Origin: Verrucomicrobiota bacterium
GTDB lineage: Bacteria; Verrucomicrobiota; Verrucomicrobiia; Chthoniobacterales; UBA10450
Assembly (NCBI GenBank): GCA_003218475.1
Contig: QHNR01000007.1
Span: 1 to 33,611 of the forward strand
DNA: 33,611 nucleotides
Direction of reading: 5' to 3'
The translations under genes were made by a program, and so were the position numbers. The notes beneath the pieces were generated by a model. The model did no database searches and was not told the origin of the DNA. It saw only the letters and a program-made list of their open reading frames with translations. Below, one piece after another: positions 1 through 6,591 of the stretch; the stretch's first letter is position 1, and every line of letters begins with the position of its first letter.

Positions 1-1
1 A

Positions 2-1342
2 GTGGAAATGAATCGGGCAGCGAAACGTCGCCACCGTCTTTCCTACGAAGGGAGAATTAGCTGGCTCACGCTTGCTGCAGTCGCTCCTGCAACTGTTGTT
101 GCTCTCGCTCTCCTCTGGTTTGGCGACTACAGCGCAAAGCTTCAGTGGACGCTAACGATCGTCATCGTTGCCTGCTTTGCCGTGTTTATCTCCTCCACGC
201 GCGAACACATGGTTCGTCCACTGCAAACGATGTCCAACCTGCTGGCTGCGCTCCGGGAGGGCGATTATTCAATCCGTGCACGCGGCGCTCGCGCAGGCAG
301 CGCACTGGGGGAAGTCCTCATCGAAATTAATTCACTGGGCGAAACGTTGCGCCAGCAGCGCCTCGGCGCGTTCGAAGCGACTGCGCTCCTGCGCACGATC
401 ATGAGTGAAATTGACGTCGCAATTTTTACGTTTGACCCCGAGCGACGTCTGCGCCTTGTCAATCGCGCTGGCGAAGCGTTGCTGGCGCAACCGATGGACA
501 AGCTGTTGAGCAGAACGGCGGAGGAACTCGGGCTTGGCCGTTGCTTTGATGCGGACCAGGACGAACCGCTAACATTGAATTTTCCCGGGGCATCAGGTCG
601 ATGGGGCATTCGCCGAAGCACTTTTCGCGAACAAGGTTTGCCGCACGAATTGCTCGTGTTAACGGATCTCAGCCGCACATTGCGTGAAGAGGAACGTCGG
701 GCCTGGCAACGCCTCGTGCGAGTGCTCGGTCACGAGATGAACAATTCGCTGGCGCCCATCAAATCGCTTGCCGCCAGTTTGGAATCGCTGCTGCGACGCG
801 AGCCCCTTCCACCGGATTGGAAAGACGATGCCGGTGCGGGATTAAACTCCATTGCTTCTCGAGCCGATTCGCTGAGCCGTTTCATGCAGGCTTACACACG
901 CTTAACAAAGCTTCCGCCGCCGCAAAAACAAGACGTCGATCTTGTAAGTCTCGTGCAGCGAGTCGTGGATTTGGAGCCCAGGCTCAAGGTGCAAGTTGTG
1001 TCAGGTCCAAAAACCATGATTCGTGCCGATGCGGCGCAGATTGAACAGGCCTTAATTAATCTGGTGCACAACGCTGTAGATGCGGCACTTGAAACTCACG
1101 GAAACGTCGCCATCGGGTGGCGCGATAAAGAAAGTTGCATTGAGATCTTTGTCCAAGATGAGGGACAAGGCATTATGAATCCGGCAAATCTTTTCGTGCC
1201 GTTTTTCACCACAAAGCCCGAGGGTTCGGGGATCGGTCTGCCACTGAGCCGTCAGATTGCCGAAGCTCACGGCGGATCGTTGGTCCTCATGAACCGAGAG
1301 AACGGCAAGGGCGCAACAGCATTGCTGCGCCTGCCGCGATGA
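2..1342 (+). CDS. NtrY-like membrane sensor histidine kinase
   Basis: Inner-membrane two-component sensor kinase. It has two membrane segments near residues 22-42 and 48-64 and a HAMP-like linker at about 66-120. A PAS-like domain at about 125-230 follows, then the kinase core. The H-box is VLGHEMNNSLAPIKSL with the phospho-acceptor at His244, the N-box is NLVHNAVDAA with Asn357, the G1 box is DEGQGI at 386-391, and FFTTKPEGSGIGL carries the G2 glycines at 408-412. The HEMNNSLAPI form of the H-box is typical of NtrY/NtrB-type kinases that phosphorylate NtrC-class sigma-54 activators. This agrees with the sigma-54 promoter 187 bp downstream. The regulator gene is not in the window and is presumably to the left. 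The start is uncertain: GTG at 2 or ATG at 8, and the window edge could hide an earlier start. The signal it senses cannot be read from the sequence. Confidence 0.88.
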   Translation: MEMNRAAKRRHRLSYEGRISWLTLAAVAPATVVALALLWFGDYSAKLQWTLTIVIVACFAVFISSTREHMVRPLQTMSNLLAALREGDYSIRARGARAGSALGEVLIEINSLGETLRQQRLGAFEATALLRTIMSEIDVAIFTFDPERRLRLVNRAGEALLAQPMDKLLSRTAEELGLGRCFDADQDEPLTLNFPGASGRWGIRRSTFREQGLPHELLVLTDLSRTLREEERRAWQRLVRVLGHEMNNSLAPIKSLAASLESLLRREPLPPDWKDDAGAGLNSIASRADSLSRFMQAYTRLTKLPPPQKQDVDLVSLVQRVVDLEPRLKVQVVSGPKTMIRADAAQIEQALINLVHNAVDAALETHGNVAIGWRDKESCIEIFVQDEGQGIMNPANLFVPFFTTKPEGSGIGLPLSRQIAEAHGGSLVLMNRENGKGATALLRLPR

Positions 1343-1410
1343 TTTGGAGTGCGGCGATCCGGCAGCTGCCGGACTGCTTTTAAAGCGCGGACATGTCCGC
1401 GCACTCCAAA
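1343..1410. repeat. Palindromic repeat element: two facing TTTGGAGTGCG hairpin units
   Basis: The element starts at the first base after the kinase stop. TTTGGAGTGCG (1343-1353) is perfectly inverted as CGCACTCCAAA (1400-1410). Each arm carries its own inner palindrome: TCCGGCAGCTGCCGGA at 1358-1373 and GCGCGGACATGTCCGCGC at 1385-1402. The centre is GCTTTTAAAGC (1376-1386). The layout is end-box, variable hairpin, CTTT, then the mirror image. The same architecture recurs at 23115-23245. It resembles a REP/MITE-type non-autonomous repeat. Termination after the kinase gene, or a regulatory role for the operon downstream, cannot be excluded. Confidence 0.75.
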
Positions 1411-1438
1411 TTGCGTCCCGAACTTGGGACGGTGCAAT
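1410..1438. repeat. GTCCC/GGGAC hairpin attached to the repeat element
   Basis: GTCCC at 1415-1419 pairs with GGGAC at 1426-1430 over a 6-nt loop, and an outer ATTGC (1410-1414) pairs with GCAAT (1434-1438). A GTCCCGC/GCGGGAC hairpin lies in the same position next to the repeat copy at 23115-23151, so this hairpin appears to be part of the composite element. There is no T-run after it, so it does not look like an intrinsic terminator. Confidence 0.55.
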
Positions 1439-1483
1439 CCCACAAACGGAGCGGTTTGTAATCTTATCGAGCCAGACGGTCAC

Positions 1484-1518
1484 TCACTAATCACTAATCA
1501 CCAATCACTTATCACTTT
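1484..1518. repeat. Heptamer tandem repeat, five units
   Basis: Five consecutive 7-bp units: TCACTAA, TCACTAA, TCACCAA, TCACTTA, TCACTTT. The array ends 10 bp upstream of the sigma-54 promoter, so changes in its length would alter the spacing between the promoter and any upstream activator site. Arrays with the same period but different units lie at 3186-3212 and 31461-31495. Confidence 0.8.
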
Positions 1519-1528
1519 CCGACATTGG

Positions 1529-1545
1529 TTGGCACGGACATTGCA
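1529..1545 (+). promoter_or_regulatory. Sigma-54 (RpoN) -24/-12 promoter
   Basis: TTGGCACGGACATTGCA matches the YTGGCACGRNNNTTGCW consensus at every defined position, with the -24 GG at 1531-1532, the -12 GC at 1543-1544 and correct spacing. It lies 28 bp upstream of the small ORF at 1574 and heads the adaptor-ATPase-permease series. An NtrY-type kinase is encoded just upstream, and NtrC-class activators are what such promoters need. Transcription would be expected to start about 12 bp after the -12 element, near 1556. The site itself is read directly; the regulatory link is inference. Confidence 0.85.
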
Positions 1546-1573
1546 TTAACAGCGGCCAACAAAGGATAAAGAC

Positions 1574-1852
1574 ATGAAGCCAATCACTCTAACAGCTCGT
1601 AATCGCCGGACCTTTCCACTGGTTGAATGCAATTATCAGCCGATGAGGCTCAACGGATATCAGGGACGATGCGCAAGAATCGAGGCGCCATCTTTTCGAA
1701 ATATTAGCCGTCAATATTTTCAAAAAGAGGCGCGACCCGATTTCATCGGCGAAGCATTGCTCTTCGCGATCATGATCGTTTTGGCCGCAGCGCCATTGCT
1801 CAGCACGGCATCTGCCTTCAGCGAATTCTGCCGAGCGATCGCTCCGCTTTGA
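1574..1852 (+). CDS. Small single-span membrane protein, unknown function
   Basis: A 92-residue ORF and the first gene after the sigma-54 promoter. AAAGGA at about 1560-1565 is a reasonable ribosome-binding site before the ATG. The first 55 residues are basic and soluble with no recognised motif. A hydrophobic stretch (ALLFAIMIVLAAAPLLSTAS) spans about residues 62-81, followed by a short tail containing one cysteine. It ends 6 bp before the GTG assigned to the adaptor gene, which suggests translational coupling. It could be a small accessory subunit of the transporter, or a leader ORF that sets translation of the adaptor. I do not recognise a family; I have only a loose impression of similar small ORFs beside such operons. 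Confidence 0.55.
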   Translation: MKPITLTARNRRTFPLVECNYQPMRLNGYQGRCARIEAPSFRNISRQYFQKEARPDFIGEALLFAIMIVLAAAPLLSTASAFSEFCRAIAPL

Positions 1853-1858
1853 TCAGCC

Positions 1859-3184
1859 GTGATACCGCAGCGAAAAACAAAAGAAGAAACGATTGTGCGG
1901 CCAGCCGGATTCGCGCCGAGTCTTTCCTCGATGGACGTGCCGCGCAAAGGCGTTGCGGCGAAAAAACGCAAGCGCCGCATCATGATCACTGCTGCCTCCG
2001 TCCTCGGGTTGATTCTGGCGACGGTTGCAATCTCGCGGTTGAAGCCAGCAGTGCCAAGCGTGGATCGCTCGACGGTCTGGATCGACACGGTTAAACGCGG
2101 CCCAATGGTCCGCCAGGTGCGCGGTTTAGGGACACTTGTGCCGGAAGACATCCGTTGGATTCCGGCAAACACAGAAGGTCGCGTCGACAAAATAAATATC
2201 TGGCCGGGAACAAAAGTTGAACCAGGCGACGTTATATTAGAGTTGAGCAGCCCCGAACTGGAGCAGAGCGCACACGAGGCCGAATCCAAGGCGAAAGGCG
2301 CCGAGGCCGATCTCGCGACGTCCCGCGCAACATTGCAACGTGAGCTTCTCGATCAGGAATCCAAAAGTGCGGCCGCGCATTCCGCATCTGAGCAGGCGAA
2401 AATGGAGCGGCAAACCAATGACCAGCTGGCGAAGAACGGGCTCGTCGCCGATCTCGTTTACAAAACTTCGAAAATCAAAGAAGAAGAATGTCAGAAGAGC
2501 GACGAGATCGAGCAAAAGCGCTTGGCGTTCGCTCACGATTCGATCGAGCCGCAGTTGGCCGCGAAGCAGGCGGCAGTCGATCAAGCGAATCAGCTCGCAA
2601 AATTGAAGTTTGATCAAGTTGAAGCACTGCATGTACGCGCCGGCATGTCGGGCGTGTTGCAACAATTGCCCGTGCAAATCGGGCAGCGATTGAAGGTGGG
2701 AGATAACCTCGCGCGGGTTGCGGATCCGACAAAACTGAAAGCCCAGGTCAAGATTGCCGAGACCCAGGCCAAGGACATTCAGATAGGTCAGAAAGCGATC
2801 ATCGACACCCGCAACGGTGTCGCGAACGGTCATGTCACGCGGGTGGATCCCGCAGTGGAGCAGGGGACAGTAAATGTCGAAGTCGCCTTTGATGAGCCGT
2901 TGCCGAAAGGCGCCCGGCCCGATCTCAGCGTTGACGGAACAATCGAGCTCGAACACCTCGACGACGTCATTTACGTGGGCCGCCCTGCGTTCGGGCAGGA
3001 GAACAACACAGTCGGGATGTTCAAGCTCGTCAACGGCACGTCCGAGGCCGCCCGCACGCCGGTGAAACTCGGCAAGAGCTCCGTGAATACCATTCAGATC
3101 TTAGATGGGCTCCAACCAGGAGATCAGGTCATCCTTTCTGATACCAGTGCGTGGGACGCTCACGACAGAATTCGACTGAACTAA
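1859..3184 (+). CDS. HlyD/MacA-family periplasmic adaptor subunit
   Basis: Membrane-fusion (adaptor) protein that would join the inner-membrane ABC permeases to an outer-membrane channel. There is a basic N-terminus, a membrane anchor at about residues 42-60 (IMITAASVLGLILATVAI), a first lipoyl half-motif near 95-125 (PANTEGRVDKINIWPGTKVE), and a long charged alpha-helical hairpin at about 130-260. The second lipoyl half follows (MSGVLQQLPVQIGQRLKVGD), then beta-barrel and membrane-proximal domains to residue 441. The start is ambiguous: GTG at 1859 gives 441 residues, while ATG at 1931 (MDVPRKGVAAKKRKRR) would give 417 and puts the basic stretch directly ahead of the anchor, as is usual. Neither has a strong ribosome-binding site. 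It is the only adaptor for seven intact permeases in this locus. Confidence 0.9.
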   Translation: MIPQRKTKEETIVRPAGFAPSLSSMDVPRKGVAAKKRKRRIMITAASVLGLILATVAISRLKPAVPSVDRSTVWIDTVKRGPMVRQVRGLGTLVPEDIRWIPANTEGRVDKINIWPGTKVEPGDVILELSSPELEQSAHEAESKAKGAEADLATSRATLQRELLDQESKSAAAHSASEQAKMERQTNDQLAKNGLVADLVYKTSKIKEEECQKSDEIEQKRLAFAHDSIEPQLAAKQAAVDQANQLAKLKFDQVEALHVRAGMSGVLQQLPVQIGQRLKVGDNLARVADPTKLKAQVKIAETQAKDIQIGQKAIIDTRNGVANGHVTRVDPAVEQGTVNVEVAFDEPLPKGARPDLSVDGTIELEHLDDVIYVGRPAFGQENNTVGMFKLVNGTSEAARTPVKLGKSSVNTIQILDGLQPGDQVILSDTSAWDAHDRIRLN

Positions 3185-3185
3185 G

Positions 3186-3214
3186 TTCTGATTTCTGAAT
3201 CTGATTTCTGATTT
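3186..3214. repeat. Degenerate heptamer repeat (TTCTGAT units)
   Basis: The adaptor-ATPase spacer begins with TTCTGAT, TTCTGAA, TCTGAT (one base short) and TTCTGAT, a period of about 7 bp. A two-unit version, TTTCTGA then TTCCTGA, sits in the other long spacer at 13927-13940. It has no coding or promoter content that I can see. Confidence 0.6.
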
Positions 3215-3240
3215 GAAACAATCAAAGCAATAAGAACAAC

Positions 3241-3984
3241 ATGAAATCGACTGAACTAACTGCAGAGGAATCGACCAACGAATTCGCCGGTAACGGCGCA
3301 ACGCCATTGATCCGCCTCGAAGGCGTCACCAAAGTGTTTCTCACTGACGAAGTAGAAACGCACGCGCTTTCTGGGATTCATCTCGATATTCGCGAGGGTG
3401 AATACATTTCGATCGCAGGACCGTCTGGTTGCGGCAAGACCACGCTGCTGTCGATTCTTGGATTGCTCGATACGCCTTCAGGGGGCAGCTATGCGCTCAA
3501 GGGTAACGAGGTCGCGAATCTTTCGTTCGCTGAGCGCGCGCGCGTCCGCAACCGCGAGATCGGTTTCATTTTCCAAAGTTTCAATTTAATCGGCGATCTC
3601 AGTGTTTTTGAGAATGTTGAATTGCCGCTGACCTATCGCGGCATGAGCGCCGGTGACCGCAAAGCGCTTGTCACCGAGGCTCTGGAGCGCGTGGGCATGG
3701 CGCATCGGGCAAAACATCTGCCCAGTCAACTCTCAGGTGGCCAACAGCAGCGTGTCGCAGTCGCGCGTGCGCTTGCCGGTAGACCTGCGATTCTACTGGC
3801 GGACGAGCCGACTGGAAACCTTGACTCGCGCAATGGCGAAGCGGTCATGAGTCTGCTCAGAGAACTGCATCAGGGAGGCGCTACGATCTGCATGGTCACG
3901 CATGACGAGCGTTTCGCGCAGCACGCAGACCGAACAGTGCATTTATTCGACGGTCGCGTTGTTGAAGATCGAATGGCGGCATAG
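3241..3984 (+). CDS. MacB/LolD-type ABC transporter ATPase (first, canonical)
   Basis: Cytoplasmic ATP-hydrolysing subunit for the permeases that follow. Walker A is GPSGCGKTT at residues 60-68, the signature is LSGGQQQR beginning at 164, and Walker B is LLADEPT with Asp188 and Glu189. The D-loop is GNLDS and the switch histidine is in VTHDERF. All catalytic motifs are intact. At 247 residues it fits the LolD/MacB-NBD/FtsE class, which acts as a mechanotransmitter with MacB-fold permeases. An N-terminal extension of about 20 residues precedes the domain. The ATG at 3241 follows a 56-bp spacer carrying a heptamer repeat. The stop is 11 bp before the first permease, consistent with co-transcription. 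Confidence 0.93.
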   Translation: MKSTELTAEESTNEFAGNGATPLIRLEGVTKVFLTDEVETHALSGIHLDIREGEYISIAGPSGCGKTTLLSILGLLDTPSGGSYALKGNEVANLSFAERARVRNREIGFIFQSFNLIGDLSVFENVELPLTYRGMSAGDRKALVTEALERVGMAHRAKHLPSQLSGGQQQRVAVARALAGRPAILLADEPTGNLDSRNGEAVMSLLRELHQGGATICMVTHDERFAQHADRTVHLFDGRVVEDRMAA

Positions 3985-3995
3985 GGACACCAAAA

Positions 3996-6584
3996 ATGGT
4001 TCAAGACCTTAGATTTGCTGTTCGACAGTTATTTAAGGCACCAGGTTTCACGATTGCGGCGGTCACGGTGCTGGCACTCGGCATTGGCGTGAACACGGCC
4101 GTGTTCAGCCTGGTGAACACGCTTTTCTTTGCCTCACCTGCTTATGGCAAGCCGCACGAGGTGGTGCAGCTCTTTTCCCAAGACAAGAAGAACCCTAAAA
4201 AATTTCGCGGGTTTTCTTATCCGACTTTTCTCGATATCCGCAAACAGAACACGGTTTTCAGCGACGCAATGAGTTTCAATCTCTCGTTGATCGGTATCGG
4301 CCAGAAAGGCGATACACGACGCGCGTTCGCCGCAATCGTCAGTTCGAACTATTTCTCCGTCCTCGGAGTCCCGCTAGCGCGAGGCCGCGCATTTCTGCCA
4401 GAAGAGGAAACTCCCGGCCGCAACGCCCGGGTTGCGACCGTCAGTTACCGTTATTGGCAGAAGCAGGATCTTGATCCAAGAGTGATCGGCTCGCAGGTGC
4501 TTATCAACGGCCGGTCGTTCACGATCGTCGGAATCACGCCGAAGCGATTCACTGGCACGATGCAAATTTTGTCGCCGGAGGTTTGGCTACCGATGAGTGT
4601 CTACGATCAAGTAGCGAACAATTTTGAGCCGCAGAACAAGACTGCGATTGGCGATCGCACAGGAACGCAGTTGCGCATTATCGGGCGACTTAAACCTGGG
4701 ATAACCGCCGCCGCGGCCAAGCCCGCGCTCGAAGGACTCGCAGCCAATTTGGAAAAAGCGTACCCGGTCGAGCAAAAGGACCAAACGTTCACGGTAAGGT
4801 CAGTGCCAACTAACACGGTTAGCAACAACCCGGCTGCTGACAGCGGGCTGAATGCGATCGCGCCGTTGCTGCTCGGGATGGCGGTGGTGGTGCTGCTGGT
4901 GGCATGCCTTAACCTCGCAAACATGCTGCTTGCCCGCGGCACAGCGCGACGCAAGGAAATCGCGATCCGTCTTGCGCTCGGCGGCAACCGTTGGCGCATC
5001 GTGCGCCAGCTTCTCACAGAAGGCTTTGTGCTGGCGGTGCTCGGCGGCGCGGGTGGACTCATTCTTGGACTCTGGTCGTCCGATTTGCTGGTTGGTTCGA
5101 TGCGAAAACTGATGCCGCTCGACATTGTCTGGTTGACCGGACCGAGCCCCACAATTTTGGCGGCGACGTTTGGATTTTGCCTGCTTGGCACGCTCATGTT
5201 TGCACTCGGGCCGGCCTTGAAAATCTCGCGCACTACGATGATGACCGATCTAAAGGAACATCCTGGCGAAGATGTGGTACGCCGTCGCTGGAAATTTCTA
5301 CCGCGCAACCCGCTCGTCGTTGTGCAAATCGCGTTCTCGCTCGCCCTCCTGACAGCGGCAGCTTTGTTCATTCGCGGCGCAGGTAAAGCTGCCTCTGTCG
5401 ACACGGGTTTAAAACCGGGCGCAAGCTACCTGCTCGAAGTGGACGCGAGCCTGGCTGGTTACGACTCGAAACGCGCGCAGGAACTTTATCGCAACTTGAA
5501 CCAAAGACTGGCGGCGCTACCAGGCGTCGAGCACGCGAGTATATCTTCAATAATTCCGTTCGGGATGTTTGAGCTAACCAGAAAAGTCCAACGTGCCGGT
5601 CTTCATCCCGGTCCAGACGCCAAGCCGACGACCGCCGCAGATGGCCTTGCCTTCGAGACGGCCTGGAACAGCGTCGGGGCGGATTATTTTTCGACCGTTG
5701 GATTGCCAGTGATTCGAGGTCGCGTGTTTACCGAAGCAGAGGCGACCCAGCCCGGTCCCAAGGTCGCGATTATTGACGAAGTTCTCGCAAAGAAGCTCTG
5801 GCCGGAGGGTGATGCGCTTGGACAACGCATTCAATACGCGGCCGAAAATGCGCCGTCGGCTCAGGGCAGCGGAAGTGCCCACGCTGGAAGAAGCGCCGAT
5901 TTAAGTGAAGATGAGAAGCAGGCTGAGACGATTGAAATAGTCGGCATCGTGCCGGCAACGCGCCACGCGCTTTTTGAAAAAGAACCGGTTGGCGGAATTT
6001 ACCTGCCGTTCGCGCGCGGATTCCAAAGCGACGTTTCTTTCTTCGTTCGGTTCCATTCGCTCGCTCCCGGAAACGAAGCCATCACGGCCGATTTACTACG
6101 ACGCACCGTACGCGATGTCGATGCTTCGATCCCGGTCATTTCTTTGCGAACATTTGCTCAGCATCTTGATTCGAACCTCGATCTCTGGCTGGTTCGCGCC
6201 GGCGCGGCCTTGTTTTCGATTTTTGGGGGACTTGCCCTCGGTCTTGCCATTGTTGGTCTGTACGGAGTCAAAGCCTATTCGGTCGCACGACGAACCCGTG
6301 AGATTGGGATCCGCATGGCGCTTGGCGCAAAGCCGACTGCAGTCTTGAGATTGATCATGGGCGAAGGCTTACTCATGCTTCTTAGCGGCATCGCGCTAGG
6401 TCTTCTTCTCGCTGCCGCGACCGGAAAAATACTCAGCGGAATCTTGTACGAGGTTGGCGCGTTCGATCCAATCGCCTTCACCGCAGCGCCGACGTTGCTT
6501 GCCATCGCCGCCCTCATCGCGACCTGGCTGCCGGCACGTCGCGCAGCCGCGTTAAATCCGGTCGAAGCGCTCCGGTACGAATAG
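3996..6584 (+). CDS. ADOP/MacB-like ABC permease 1 (with periplasmic insertion)
   Basis: Inner-membrane permease of the duplicated MacB type: helix 1 at about 17-44, a periplasmic MacB core domain, an FtsX helix block at about 285-420, then the same pattern again with a helix at about 440-465, a second periplasmic domain, and a final FtsX block at about 730-862. The start MVQDLRFAVRQL and the end LPARRAAALNPVEALRYE are the conserved family ends. At 862 residues it is about 45-56 longer than its six intact paralogues here. Much of the excess is a hydrophilic, low-complexity insertion at about 613-646 (rich in A, S, G, E, D) in the second periplasmic domain. It probably pairs with the ATPase just upstream. 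The substrate is unknown; MacB relatives handle lipoproteins, peptides, toxins or macrolides. Confidence 0.92.
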   Translation: MVQDLRFAVRQLFKAPGFTIAAVTVLALGIGVNTAVFSLVNTLFFASPAYGKPHEVVQLFSQDKKNPKKFRGFSYPTFLDIRKQNTVFSDAMSFNLSLIGIGQKGDTRRAFAAIVSSNYFSVLGVPLARGRAFLPEEETPGRNARVATVSYRYWQKQDLDPRVIGSQVLINGRSFTIVGITPKRFTGTMQILSPEVWLPMSVYDQVANNFEPQNKTAIGDRTGTQLRIIGRLKPGITAAAAKPALEGLAANLEKAYPVEQKDQTFTVRSVPTNTVSNNPAADSGLNAIAPLLLGMAVVVLLVACLNLANMLLARGTARRKEIAIRLALGGNRWRIVRQLLTEGFVLAVLGGAGGLILGLWSSDLLVGSMRKLMPLDIVWLTGPSPTILAATFGFCLLGTLMFALGPALKISRTTMMTDLKEHPGEDVVRRRWKFLPRNPLVVVQIAFSLALLTAAALFIRGAGKAASVDTGLKPGASYLLEVDASLAGYDSKRAQELYRNLNQRLAALPGVEHASISSIIPFGMFELTRKVQRAGLHPGPDAKPTTAADGLAFETAWNSVGADYFSTVGLPVIRGRVFTEAEATQPGPKVAIIDEVLAKKLWPEGDALGQRIQYAAENAPSAQGSGSAHAGRSADLSEDEKQAETIEIVGIVPATRHALFEKEPVGGIYLPFARGFQSDVSFFVRFHSLAPGNEAITADLLRRTVRDVDASIPVISLRTFAQHLDSNLDLWLVRAGAALFSIFGGLALGLAIVGLYGVKAYSVARRTREIGIRMALGAKPTAVLRLIMGEGLLMLLSGIALGLLLAAATGKILSGILYEVGAFDPIAFTAAPTLLAIAALIATWLPARRAAALNPVEALRYE

Positions 6585-6591
6585 ACCAACA

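Noticed and set aside
1385-1402. 18-bp perfect palindrome as an NtrC-type activator site for the sigma-54 promoter
   Set aside because: Distance to the promoter is suitable, but the palindrome is explained as the inner hairpin of a repeat element, and the stems of other units differ in sequence. Not excluded, only unsupported.
1484-1518. Heptamer arrays as a CRISPR fragment
   Set aside because: Units are 7 bp and contiguous with no spacers, and no cas genes are present.
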